NCBI GenBank assembly: GCA_013204555.1
Contig: JABMNO010000023.1
Location: 1 to 36,445 of the forward strand
Reading direction: 5' to 3'
From: Chloroflexota bacterium
Lineage (GTDB): Bacteria; Chloroflexota; Dehalococcoidia; Lucifugimonadales; Lucifugimonadaceae
DNA length: 36,445 nucleotides
In this document: piece after piece, positions 23,678-34,559 of the stretch
Layout: each line of letters opens with the position of its first letter
Position numbering within the stretch: the first letter of the stretch is position 1
Position numbers and translations under genes: made by a program
The notes under the pieces: generated by a model
The model's database searches: none
The model's input: the letters and a program-made list of their open reading frames with translations, nothing else
What the model was told of the DNA's origin: nothing

Positions 23678-24247
23678 ATGACCGACAACACTGATAAATC
23701 GGCTTCAATCCTGAAGTTGGCGAAGGAGTTGAACTCGCTGCAATTTGGCGAGTTCACGCTCTCGTCTGGCCAGAAGAGTAACTACTACTTTGACGATAGA
23801 TTGCTATCGCTGCATCCAGAAGGTCTCTCGGAGATAGCATCGGCGTTCCTCCCGCTTATCCAGGCGACTACAGCCGTAGCGGTTGGCGGCCCTACCGTTG
23901 CAGCTGACCCGATAGTTGGCGCCATCACTCTGCTGAGTCAACAGGCGGGCCGTCCCCTGATGGGCTTTCTTGTACGAAGTGAAGCCAAGGCGCATGGCAT
24001 GGGTAAGCAGGTTGAAGGTCCGGTGGCTGCCGGCAGCGACGTGGCGATTATCGATGGTTCGCTGAGCACTGGTGGCTCAATGTTCGTTGCGATAGACGCG
24101 GCGGAGGCGATGGGGTGCCGGGTAGTGAAGGTGATCTCAATACTTGATCGGCATCAGGGCGGCAGCGACAAGCTGCGTGAGCGCGGCTATGACTTCAGCA
24201 CGCTTCTTGAGGCGACGCCGGACGGTGACGTGGCGGTTGCCGTCTAG
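23678..24247 (+). CDS. pyrE: Orotate phosphoribosyltransferase-like protein with altered active-site residues
   Basis: A 189-residue PRTase. The N-terminal GEFTLSSGQKSNYYFDDRLLSLHPEG and VGGPTVAADPIVGA are characteristic of PyrE. The flexible catalytic loop reads VRSEAKAHGMG, keeping K104 and H106 but with serine (S101) where a lysine is usual. The PRPP motif reads IIDGSLSTGGS, so the second acidic residue is glycine (G127) and only D126 remains. These changes may tune or reduce orotate activity. A related but divergent phosphoribosyltransferase role is possible. It is spaced 15 bases from nadD with GGAGAGCAG before the ATG. No other pyrimidine gene is nearby. Confidence 0.85.
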   Translation: MTDNTDKSASILKLAKELNSLQFGEFTLSSGQKSNYYFDDRLLSLHPEGLSEIASAFLPLIQATTAVAVGGPTVAADPIVGAITLLSQQAGRPLMGFLVRSEAKAHGMGKQVEGPVAAGSDVAIIDGSLSTGGSMFVAIDAAEAMGCRVVKVISILDRHQGGSDKLRERGYDFSTLLEATPDGDVAVAV

Positions 24248-24276
24248 ATTTGGTTATGGCCCTCTCGAAGGAATAA

Positions 24277-24300
24277 GGCAGGTTTCAAATCTGCCTCTAC
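24277..24300. repeat. Palindromic intergenic repeat, GGCAGGTTT core, second copy
   Basis: GGCAGGTTTCAAATCTGCC (24277-24295) followed by TCTAC. It matches the element at 3441-3464 in all but a few positions, with the same orientation relative to the CTAC flank. It lies between pyrE and gyrB, 29 bases after the pyrE stop. Confidence 0.65.
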
Positions 24301-24325
24301 CGGGACAAGTTGTGTGAATACGCGG

Positions 24326-24363
24326 ACCGGCCACACCGGGATTTGGATTCCCGATGGGCCGGT
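24326..24363. terminator. Hairpin between convergent pyrE and gyrB
   Basis: ACCGGCC (24326-24332) pairs with GGCCGGT (24357-24363), and CGGGA/TCCCG forms an inner stem (24337-24341 with 24349-24353). There is no T-tract, so termination would be weak or factor-assisted. Bases 24344-24364 are identical to a 21-base stretch in the 5' part of gyrB. Confidence 0.5.
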
Positions 24364-24374
24364 GATCCGGTCTC

Positions 24375-27265
<2,891 letters not shown>

Positions 27266-27901
27266 ATGCATTACCTCGCCTCTCCGCGTCGTCTAAAGCC
27301 AAATACGGCGATATATCTGTGCCTCATCATCGCGGGATTGCTGTTCGTGTCTTGCGCCAACGATGTTGGTGGTAAGCCTCCCAGTGAGATGGAAAGTGAG
27401 ATTCAAACTCCTGAGGATAGCGCCGCAGCTACCCGCTTAGCCGCCTTTCAGAACTACCAGCCTCCGATGGAGGAGGAGTTCTCAGAGTCCAACCTGATCA
27501 GCGGAATTACTATCGAAGAGGTCAAGGCTTTATTTGGTGGGGAGCCGGTAAAAGCGAGATATAGCAATCGCTTCCCGGCACTCAAGGTGAGTAGCGACAT
27601 GTTGAACGTCGAGGTCGCTCCGGGAGATATGGATACCTGGGTTATTAACGTTGGAAGTGAAGGCAGCGGCGTATTTGAGTGGGATTACGCACTGGTTGAT
27701 CAGCCGGAATGGCTGTCCGCCATGCGACCGATGGACCCGGAAACTGGTGACATTGACAGTCTTTCTCTGACGTTCGACTCGACGGAACTGACTCTGGGAG
27801 ACTATATGGCCACACTTATGATCATTGGCTTACCAGTGGCGCGTGATTCACCAAAGGAAATCCCCATCGTCTTCAGCGTGCGGGAACCTCAGGCGCCGTA
27901 G
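27266..27901 (+). CDS. Predicted lipoprotein of unknown function
   Basis: A 211-residue predicted lipoprotein. The n-region MHYLASPRRLKPNT is basic, the hydrophobic core is AIYLCLIIAGLLFVS and the lipobox FVSC places the acylated cysteine near residue 31. The mature part is acidic, with an extended segment (PPSEMESEIQTPEDS) followed by a beta-rich domain (LNVEVAPGDMDTWVINVGSEGSGVFEWDYALVD is seen as LNVEVAPGDMDTW then VINVGSEGSG) resembling an Ig-like or BACON-type fold. No family is assigned. The longer in-frame reading from 27065 would bury the signal peptide internally and was rejected. It overlaps the convergent oxidoreductase gene by 13 bases. Confidence 0.72.
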   Translation: MHYLASPRRLKPNTAIYLCLIIAGLLFVSCANDVGGKPPSEMESEIQTPEDSAAATRLAAFQNYQPPMEEEFSESNLISGITIEEVKALFGGEPVKARYSNRFPALKVSSDMLNVEVAPGDMDTWVINVGSEGSGVFEWDYALVDQPEWLSAMRPMDPETGDIDSLSLTFDSTELTLGDYMATLMIIGLPVARDSPKEIPIVFSVREPQAP

Positions 27902-29064
27902 GCCGTCCAATCTAGGGGAAGATCGGCCACTCGGACGGGGGCGCCGTCTATGGCGCTCTTGATTGACGCAAGCGTTGAGCCAATGTCCGCGGCGCCATCC
28001 TCACCGCCATAACGCGGCGGGCTGCCGTCGCTGATCGAGTCCACGAAGTGCTGCAGCGCGTTTGCGTGAGCTCGATCATAGTAGTTGACGTTGGAGAACC
28101 ACGAACGGTCCTCCCCGTCGTTCGGGTCGAACGTCCGCGTTGATCCGCCGGCTATAAGCGACACGGGTGGGGGTTGTTCTCTGCCCGCGGGCGCACCACC
28201 GCCTTCGCCAAAGACGCGAATCATCCCTCGCTGCCCGAAGATTTCCGTTCTGAACCCCACAAACTCCGAAGCTTCTGGTGGCGATGAAACTCTTGTCCAG
28301 AGGCCGTCGATGGACGGGTTGGCATATCGCCACGAAACGGAGAACACGCTATCCTGCCGGGCCTCACCCACCGCTTCGTCACGAGTGCCTGCAATATCTA
28401 CGGCCAGTGTCGAGACTGCGTCGATCGGCTCGTCGACTGCCAGATAGCGGGCCGTGGCGAAGAAGTGCGCGCCGTGGTCCATAAGCCAGGGGTATGGACC
28501 GCCACCTGAAAGCTCCGGGTCGACGCGCCATGGGATGAAGTGTCCCTTGCCCTCAAGCCGGTCAAGCTCTTCCGGGCGCATCACCCACGGCCCCTTAGTC
28601 TGGCGCACATGCAGCACATCGCCGATCTCGCCAGCGTCGATCAACTTTCGAGCCATCACATGTGAGCCCTGGAACACGTAACTCTCACCAACCATGAGAG
28701 TTACACCCGAGGCACTGGCTGAATCGATCATCGACCGGGCCTCTCCGGTCGAGCGAGCCATCGGCTTTTCGACGTAGATGTGCTTGCCAGCCGCGGCCGC
28801 GGCTAACGTCATGTTGGCGTGCACAAAGGGAGGCGTGACGATGTCTACGGCGTCGATCTCAGGGTCTTCGAGGAGCGCTTCGTAGCTTGTGTAGCGCTTC
28901 TTGATACCCCACGTATCGCCAATCTGGTCGACGGACCGCTGATCTACATCGCATACGGCGACCAGCTCTCCGCGATCCACCAGCTGCCATGCGTGAAGAT
29001 GGCACGGCGCGGCCACTTTGCCTGCCGCGCCAATTAGGGCCACACGGAGTTTGTCCGAACTCAT
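27889..29064 (-). CDS. Gfo/Idh/MocA-family NAD(P)-dependent oxidoreductase
   Basis: A 391-residue oxidoreductase. The Rossmann domain starts VALIGAAGKVA with an acidic VCDVD at the end of strand 2. The catalytic motif is EKP with K100 (HIYVEKPMARS). The C-terminal alpha/beta domain carries GGGPYPWLMDHGAHFFATARYL, split as GGGPYPWLMDHG and AHFFATARYL, with the likely catalytic histidine. Such enzymes oxidise or reduce sugars, inositols and related polyols. The second ATG (29064) is preferred because GGAAAG lies 9 bases upstream; ATG 29073 would abut it. It is separated by about 50 bases from the VOC gene behind which it could be transcribed. Confidence 0.9.
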   Translation of the reverse strand: MSSDKLRVALIGAAGKVAAPCHLHAWQLVDRGELVAVCDVDQRSVDQIGDTWGIKKRYTSYEALLEDPEIDAVDIVTPPFVHANMTLAAAAAGKHIYVEKPMARSTGEARSMIDSASASGVTLMVGESYVFQGSHVMARKLIDAGEIGDVLHVRQTKGPWVMRPEELDRLEGKGHFIPWRVDPELSGGGPYPWLMDHGAHFFATARYLAVDEPIDAVSTLAVDIAGTRDEAVGEARQDSVFSVSWRYANPSIDGLWTRVSSPPEASEFVGFRTEIFGQRGMIRVFGEGGGAPAGREQPPPVSLIAGGSTRTFDPNDGEDRSWFSNVNYYDRAHANALQHFVDSISDGSPPRYGGEDGAADIGSTLASIKSAIDGAPVRVADLPLDWTAYGA

Positions 29065-29116
29065 TGAGTGCATCTTTCCGGGTGACCCTGATTTGATTTC
29101 ACTGTGGAGTTTCCAG

Positions 29117-29497
29117 TTACTGCTGGATTAGCTCAATCCGAACATCGTCCGGGCAGGCAATGAAGCAGATGCGCGGGCCATCGCCGCGAGGGCCGTCTAC
29201 CAACTTTGCTCCCAGCTTCTCAAGGCGAGCGATATCGGCCTCAAGGTTCTCGGAGTCGAGCCCAAAGTGCTCAAGACCATAGTGGGCTGTGGCGTCGCCT
29301 TTGCCCAGAACCTCGTCGGTCCTCTCGCTGGAGATGTTGACGGTGAGTCCACCTTCACTCTTGCAACGAATGAATCGATCGCCAATATCGCGAACTGAGT
29401 CGCTTTCGATTTCGAAGTTGAACGCCTTCACCCACCAGTCGGCTGACTTCTTTGGGTCACTTGACTTCAAATGGATGTGATTGATGTTGAACGGCAA
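29117..29497 (-). CDS. VOC (glyoxalase/dioxygenase)-family protein
   Basis: A 126-residue vicinal-oxygen-chelate protein with two beta-alpha-beta modules. Likely metal ligands are H7 or H9 (INHIHLKS), H77 (GLEHFGLD) and E122 (VRIELIQQ). The family includes glyoxalase I, methylmalonyl-CoA epimerase, extradiol dioxygenases and fosfomycin-modifying enzymes, so the reaction is not assigned. The start is TTG, supported by a strong GGGAGGA five bases upstream. It is the first gene of a pair with the Gfo/Idh/MocA oxidoreductase, which may process a common polyol or sugar substrate (inference). Confidence 0.87.
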   Translation of the reverse strand: MPFNINHIHLKSSDPKKSADWWVKAFNFEIESDSVRDIGDRFIRCKSEGGLTVNISSERTDEVLGKGDATAHYGLEHFGLDSENLEADIARLEKLGAKLVDGPRGDGPRICFIACPDDVRIELIQQ

Positions 29498-29970
29498 CGT
29501 TTCCTCCCGCTCTCTATATGAGATTGCAAAAATTGCGATCTTTCGAGATCGCTGCGAAGGCCGAGATTAGCCGGGAGTTGGGACGCGGTCAAGTTGGCGC
29601 CTTGTCCAATGACACATCAGTCTGAAGGAGCGGGCATATTTCGACCCACAGGTGAGTCTGTAGGTTCTGCTCAGGAGTTGGGATCATCGGAGGATGATCG
29701 TGACATTACAGACTCAAGGACTCCGGCCGCTGGAGCAGGCTCAAACCTTCCTCGTCGGCGCCATCAGCCGCAGCGAAGCTGGCAAACGACTCAATCAAGT
29801 ACGCAGCAAACTGTTCCACGACATAGAAACCGCCCAATCTCCGGCAGCCTGAACACTCTCACCTACAACCGCCGTTCAGACTCATCTCTAGATTGGAGAC
29901 AACTTTAACCGCCGGTGAATTCGATTCGCTCTAATCGGCTCAGGATGTCAACTGCACCGGGGCGGGCATC
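29498..29970. other. Gap between VOC and HPP genes
   Basis: 473 bases. A possible transposase N-terminal remnant lies at 29694-29852. GATCTTTCGAGATC-like and GCAAAAATTGC inverted repeats near 29525-29555 lie upstream of the VOC gene. No other gene, tRNA or clear promoter was recognised. The content suggests a decayed insertion site. Confidence 0.35.
29694..29852 (+). pseudogene. Possible transposase N-terminal remnant or small ORF
   Basis: A 52-codon frame begins MIVTLQTQGLRPLEQAQTFL. From memory this resembles the N-terminal LQTQGLxTLEQVRAFLxG start of integrase-type transposases common in Chloroflexota. After about 22 residues the similarity stops and a TGA follows at 29850. GGAGG directly abuts the ATG, too close for good initiation. 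It could equally be an unrelated small protein or chance frame. Confidence 0.25.
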
Positions 29971-30564
29971 ATGGGTACGATTTTTTATCGTTCCATCTAC
30001 CCACTCAGTTCCTTGCCGGGGCATCCGCCCGTCTGGTGCAACCAAGTGCTCCACATCCCGAAGAATTCCATCATCGACCCGAGTTTCCACGGCAGGGCTC
30101 GGTCATATTTCCTTCAGAGCACTCTCGCAGCGGTGGCTCTCGCGGCCATTCTTCTCGTGGAGACCGGTGTCAGCAGCGCGGCGATCAATGCGTCCATCGC
30201 CTCTTCCGTGTTCCTGGTATTCGTTGTGCCGCACAGTGTCGCCGCATCAACTCGCAGGGTAGTTGGAGGGCACGTTGTTGGGGTGATTGTGGGTGTTACC
30301 GCATTTGGGGTGGTGAGCCTGTTCGTGGAACATCCGACCCATCTTAGTGGGCAAACTTTTGCCATTGCCGGAGCAACCTCCGTTGGTGTGGCGATTCTGT
30401 TGATGGCTTTGACAGATACCGAACACCCGCCATCAGCCGGTACAGCGCTGAGCCTCGTGGCCATCGGCGCCAACTTCGACGCAATCTGGTTCATCCTCAG
30501 CGCGGCCGTGATTCTGGCGGGCGTCAGAATCGCATTGAGCCGCTGGATGGTAAATCTGCTGTAG
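29971..30564 (+). CDS. HPP-family integral membrane protein
   Basis: A 197-residue membrane protein with the HPP-family signature EHPPSAGTAL (HPP at 152-154). It has about four or five hydrophobic segments, roughly 48-64, 72-92, 99-118, 129-148 and 172-190. The pre-span segment NSIIDPSFHGRARSYFLQSTLA is typical of family N-termini (NSIIDPSFHGRARSYFLQST). Some HPP proteins in cyanobacteria and plant plastids transport nitrite, but most members are uncharacterised. The ATG at 29971 has a weak Shine-Dalgarno; an in-frame GTG at 30046 gives a start closer to the usual family N-terminus. A strong terminator follows. Confidence 0.78.
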   Translation: MGTIFYRSIYPLSSLPGHPPVWCNQVLHIPKNSIIDPSFHGRARSYFLQSTLAAVALAAILLVETGVSSAAINASIASSVFLVFVVPHSVAASTRRVVGGHVVGVIVGVTAFGVVSLFVEHPTHLSGQTFAIAGATSVGVAILLMALTDTEHPPSAGTALSLVAIGANFDAIWFILSAAVILAGVRIALSRWMVNLL

Positions 30565-30583
30565 CCAGACCTTGAGTTAAGCA

Positions 30584-30618
30584 GAAACGGTGCGGATTGC
30601 TCCACACCGTTTCTTTTT
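30584..30618 (+). terminator. Rho-independent terminator of the HPP gene
   Basis: GAAACGGTG (30584-30592) pairs with CACCGTTTC (30605-30613), with inner GG/CC pairs, and is followed by TTTTT (30614-30618). It lies 19 bases after the stop. hflC ends convergently at 30636, so the hairpin may also help stop hflKC transcripts. Confidence 0.85.
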
Positions 30619-30635
30619 GAGTCTGTGTATCTGAA

Positions 30636-31718
30636 CTACGGGGCGGCTGTTGCTGATCCCGTGGGACTCTCAAGGTAGTTGAACAGGTCGCTATCGGCTG
30701 ACAGGACCAGGGTTGACTGCCCATCGAGAATCGTGGAGTACGCCGTGAGTGCTCGCTGGAATGCGTAGAACTCTGGATCTCGCTCTAGCTGCTCGGCCAG
30801 GATCAGGATCGCCTCTCCTTCACCCTCACCACGCAGCCGTGCAGAGGTACCTTCCGCCTGCTGAAGCGTCACGTTGACTTCACGGTCAACCTCAGCGCGA
30901 ATCTCGGCGTCTTCCTGCGCACCTTCAGCACGCAGACCACTGGCAATTCGCTCACGTTCGGCTCTCATACGGTCGAAAATGCTCTGCTCAATCTGCTGCG
31001 GGAAGTCAGCCCGCTTGATTCGCACATCTACGATCTCAATTCCAAACGCATTCTGGAGTGGCTGGAAGTAGGCAACCTCAAACTCAGCTATGTCAGCTGC
31101 GTTTGGTGTGTTTCTGATCAAATCCAGTTCTTCTGCTGTTGGCAACCGTCTGGCTCCGGGCAATCCGTCGGCGCCGGTTGGCGGAGTTAGCAGAATCGTT
31201 AGCTGGGGATCGTTCAATCCGTCCGCCAGTTGGAGAGCCTGATCGCGGCCGATCTCAGCCCGGTTGGAGGCGCCGCGAACTCGATTCATGATCTCTTCTC
31301 TCGTTTCAGAGATGATCTCAGACTGCAAGTCCAGCGCAACCTCTCGCCGAAGCTCGGAAGAGATTATGTCTCCGATTCGAGCGTTAGCTGTTATCTCATT
31401 CTGTAACCGCTGGAAGAAAAGGAGTGGGTCAACAATCCTGTATCTGGCGAATACGTCGATGACAAGATTCCTCTTGTCTGCGGTCAGCAGTGAGGCAGCG
31501 GGTGCATCGTACCTGAGCAGTCGCTTATCGAATTTTGTCACCTTCTCTGCGAAGGGAGGTTTCACTCTCAAACCAGGCGTCGTGTTCGCCTCCTGGAAAG
31601 CACCAAGACGGGTGACAATCGCCACTTCAGTTTCATCCACAATGTAGAGGGACTGTGGGATCACGATCGCCGCGGCGATTATTATGACGATGAGAGCGAT
31701 GATTGGTCCTGTACGCAT
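30636..31718 (-). CDS. hflC: Membrane protease modulator HflC (SPFH/band 7)
   Basis: A 360-residue SPFH-domain protein. One N-terminal span (about 5-23, IIALIVIIIAAAIVIPQS) precedes YIVDETEVAIVTRLGAFQE, PGLRVKPPFAEKVTKFDKRL and LLTADKRNLVIDVFARYRIVDP, all classic HflC. A long coiled coil (about 245-320) contains ERIASGLRAEGAQEDAEIRAE and GEGEAILILAE. It assembles with HflK into a membrane cage that controls FtsH proteolysis. The length is slightly above E. coli HflC (334) because of an insert around 180-200 (TPPTGADGLPGARRLPTAEE). Its start shares one base with the hflK stop. No ftsH is in the window. Confidence 0.93.
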   Translation of the reverse strand: MRTGPIIALIVIIIAAAIVIPQSLYIVDETEVAIVTRLGAFQEANTTPGLRVKPPFAEKVTKFDKRLLRYDAPAASLLTADKRNLVIDVFARYRIVDPLLFFQRLQNEITANARIGDIISSELRREVALDLQSEIISETREEIMNRVRGASNRAEIGRDQALQLADGLNDPQLTILLTPPTGADGLPGARRLPTAEELDLIRNTPNAADIAEFEVAYFQPLQNAFGIEIVDVRIKRADFPQQIEQSIFDRMRAERERIASGLRAEGAQEDAEIRAEVDREVNVTLQQAEGTSARLRGEGEGEAILILAEQLERDPEFYAFQRALTAYSTILDGQSTLVLSADSDLFNYLESPTGSATAAP

Positions 31719-32890
31719 TAGTTCGTACCTCCCAGCCCAGGTAGCGCCGAACTAGTGTTGCCGTCTAGCGGCAGGAATGGGAGCACCCCGCCCACCTGTT
31801 CAGTCAGAATGAATTTGGTCATTCCGGGAAGAATACCTTCCATTGCCTCCAGGTAAAGTCGCTGTCGAGTAACTTCCTTTGACTCTATGTAGCCTTCAAG
31901 CAGTTGCTTGAAACCTTCAGCCTCACCCGTTGCTCTGGCAATACGACCGTCTTTGAAACCCTGCGCCTCTTCAGTGATCTGAGCCGCTCGACCAGTCGCT
32001 CTAGGAATCTGGTCTGCACGATAGGCCTGGGCCAGATTCACCAACCGGTCCCGGTCTTCCTGTGCTCGAACGACGTCCTCAAATGCGTCCCGAACTTCTT
32101 CGGGGGGATTCACGTTCTGCAGTAGAACAGAGATGATCTCAATGCCGGCGCCGTAGGAATTCAGCAGGTCTTCCATGATGACTGCCGCGTCGGCCTGCAC
32201 CTGCTCCTTACCAGTGGTCAGCACGTCATCGATATTTCTGGCACCCACGACCTGCCTGATCGCCGTCTCGGCAACATCTCTAAGCGTGCGGCCTTCGGCG
32301 CGGTTGACGCCGATGCCTCTGTCAGGGTCTCCGGGGTCGGATACGTTGAACAGGAATGCGGGCAGGTCATTAATCCGATACTGCGCCACCATCTGCACAT
32401 CCACGATGTTTTCGTCACCGGTGATCATCAATGATTCCACAGGGACGGTCTGGGCGATGGTCTGCCCATCTGAGCCACCACGGAACCCAACCTCGATGCG
32501 ACGGGTCTGCGTCACACTTTCAATATTGCGCTGACCAACAGGTCCGGGCCAGTGCCAGTGGAGTCCTTCACCGGCGGTCCCGGTGAACTGCCCCCAGGTC
32601 CGTAATACTCCCTGCTCGTCCGGGCCCACTGTGTAGACACCCGAGCCGAACCAGATCGCTCCTATCACCAGAGCGAGAATAACGATTATCAGGCCAATTC
32701 CACCGCTGGCTTTGCGGCCACCAAAATTGGGGAGGCCAGCGCGGATCTTCTCAATTACATCTTCAAGATTGATTTGCTCTGGGGCATCGTCCCGTGGAGG
32801 TCTGGGCGGTCTTGGACCGCTGTCCCTGTCCGACGGTGGACGGTACGACTTCAGGTCCTCATATGGGACGGGTTCATTACGCGCCGACAT
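31718..32890 (-). CDS. hflK: Membrane protease modulator HflK (SPFH/band 7)
   Basis: A 390-residue partner of HflC. A Pro/Arg-rich cytoplasmic N-terminus (1-60, SYRPPSDRDSGPRPPRPPRD) is followed by one span (about 63-81), then VYTVGPDEQGVLRTWGQFTG and GLHWHWPGPVGQRN of the SPFH domain. The coiled-coil region has VRAQEDRDRLVNLAQAYRAD and GRAAQITEEAQGFKDGRIARA. The C-terminus is Gly/Asn-rich. GGAGAGAGA precedes the ATG. It is transcribed first, then hflC with a one-base overlap. The gap of 208 bases upstream contains a TGTCTGACC/GGTCAGACA inverted repeat (32938-32999) and then the metalloprotease gene on the same strand. Confidence 0.93.
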   Translation of the reverse strand: MSARNEPVPYEDLKSYRPPSDRDSGPRPPRPPRDDAPEQINLEDVIEKIRAGLPNFGGRKASGGIGLIIVILALVIGAIWFGSGVYTVGPDEQGVLRTWGQFTGTAGEGLHWHWPGPVGQRNIESVTQTRRIEVGFRGGSDGQTIAQTVPVESLMITGDENIVDVQMVAQYRINDLPAFLFNVSDPGDPDRGIGVNRAEGRTLRDVAETAIRQVVGARNIDDVLTTGKEQVQADAAVIMEDLLNSYGAGIEIISVLLQNVNPPEEVRDAFEDVVRAQEDRDRLVNLAQAYRADQIPRATGRAAQITEEAQGFKDGRIARATGEAEGFKQLLEGYIESKEVTRQRLYLEAMEGILPGMTKFILTEQVGGVLPFLPLDGNTSSALPGLGGTN

Positions 32891-33098
32891 TCTCTCTCCG
32901 ACTTTGCTTGTTCAGTGTCGTTGAAGTGTCTCTCAGGCTGTCTGACCGCGATTACGGCTAAACGGTAGTTGAACATATATCTATTCTTTGGGTCAGACAT
33001 GTGTTTAACGTTCGGTTCGAGAAGTAGATACGTTCATCATCTCATTGACGATTCTGTTCAGTATAACGGAGGGGTCCGTCTCAAGCCGTTTTTCATCA

Positions 33099-34370
33099 CT
33101 ATCTTGCCGCCGATATGCCCTCAGCGGTCTCTCTGGCCTCCTCCAGAACCTCCAAGAACTCATCGTAGGATGAAATCCCTCGGGTGAGGCGGAGCATGTC
33201 GCCCACATCTGAAACCAGTGTGCGCAACTCATCAACTTGCCCGCCAATTGGGCTCACAGACGCAGGAGAATCGCCGTACGTGCCGTTGAATGCGAACCAC
33301 GCCTGGTTGATCTTTCTGATGAAGTACCGATGCTCTTGCAACTCGATTCTTCGAGACTCCATATAAGCCTCGGCTCCTTCAATATCGCCATTTGCCAGAA
33401 TCTCATCGGTCCCCTGCCGGGTCTCACGCATAAATTCATCGAAGCTGAAGGCATCGGGAACGTCTTCTCCATCCGGCTCGATCGTAGGCTCCTCAAACTC
33501 TTCTCCGGTAAGCCGCTCCCATGTGATGACGCCCAACTCCTCGCCGATCAGACTTGCGATGGTCTCGTTCAAGATGTTCATCTCAGTGCTCGCATTGATG
33601 TTCTGGCCCAACGGATTGAAGAACAAATACGCGTGAAGCCACTCGTGCCCCACAAGGTCCAGCGTTCTCAGCAGTGAGTTGTCGTCGCGAACAAATGTTG
33701 GGTACGTGGCCACTCCACCCAGTGGCAAGACAATGCCCGAGAGGCCACTCTGCTCCAGAACCTGTTGCTCTATCTCAAAGGCCTGCGTTCCGGTCATGCC
33801 AGGTGACAACAACACGGAGTCCAGCCGACGAATCTGATCGCGTGGCGACGTTACGAATATATGGGGCGGCGGTTCCATCCTGAAGTCCACGGGCGGCCAG
33901 AGTGAACCACCGAATCCGCCAAAGCCCTGATCCGACAGTGTGGAACTTACTTCGGCCTCAAGGCGCTCCTCAAGATCATCACGCGTGCGTCCCCGTTCAT
34001 CTCGTTTTGCTTGAAGCTCGACCTCAAGTCGCTCGACCTCCTCTGGCGATGTCTCAGGGTCTGCGATTGCCCGGTTCCGCGCTCCTTCAGCATCGCGAAT
34101 CTCGGTTGAAAGATCAGAAAATCTGGCAATCGCTGCGTCAAGTTCCTCCGCGCTCAGTCCGAATCCCAGGAAAGAGGTTACGCGGTTGACCCACTTGTCC
34201 AAGAAGTTGCCTGCTTCCCATCCGGGAATGCTGAACAGGTGGTGCGCCCCGGCTCTCTCTGCCGGATTGATCCTTCTGACATCGCCATCCGTAAACATGA
34301 ACGAGGAGAATAGAACAAGAAATAAGGCGAACCGAACTCCCCAGCGCAGCAGGAAACCGCGTGGCTTCAT
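33099..34370 (-). CDS. Membrane-anchored HEWLH zinc metalloprotease-like protein
   Basis: A 423-residue protein with one N-terminal span (about 10-26, VRFALFLVLFSSFMF) and a coiled-coil-like region (AEELDAAIARFSDLSTEIRD ... LEVELQAKRDERGRTRDDLE). The catalytic-looking core is VGHEWLHAYLFFNPLG followed 23 residues later by NETIASLIGEELG, a gluzincin pattern: two histidines and glutamate of HExxH plus a downstream glutamate. The C-terminal helical part has EHRYFIRKINQAWFAFNGTYG. No family was recognised. ATG 34370 is preferred to a TTG at 34406 with no Shine-Dalgarno. It sits directly upstream of hflK-hflC on the same strand and is divergent from another HExxH gene. Confidence 0.75.
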   Translation of the reverse strand: MKPRGFLLRWGVRFALFLVLFSSFMFTDGDVRRINPAERAGAHHLFSIPGWEAGNFLDKWVNRVTSFLGFGLSAEELDAAIARFSDLSTEIRDAEGARNRAIADPETSPEEVERLEVELQAKRDERGRTRDDLEERLEAEVSSTLSDQGFGGFGGSLWPPVDFRMEPPPHIFVTSPRDQIRRLDSVLLSPGMTGTQAFEIEQQVLEQSGLSGIVLPLGGVATYPTFVRDDNSLLRTLDLVGHEWLHAYLFFNPLGQNINASTEMNILNETIASLIGEELGVITWERLTGEEFEEPTIEPDGEDVPDAFSFDEFMRETRQGTDEILANGDIEGAEAYMESRRIELQEHRYFIRKINQAWFAFNGTYGDSPASVSPIGGQVDELRTLVSDVGDMLRLTRGISSYDEFLEVLEEARETAEGISAAR

Positions 34371-34559
34371 TCGGCCCAGCCCTGGGATTTTCAAGAAATT
34401 GGTCAAATAATTGTTCGTTTTGATCGGCTGAGTCGCATATCGTCGGGCAACTCTCGTGACCCGTCTCTCGTAATACGATCTATCAAGCGCGACGCGGTCT
34501 AAGCATCTCTGGCGGCATCAAAAGTTTCGTTATTTTCTATCGGCAAGTCGACTCTCACG

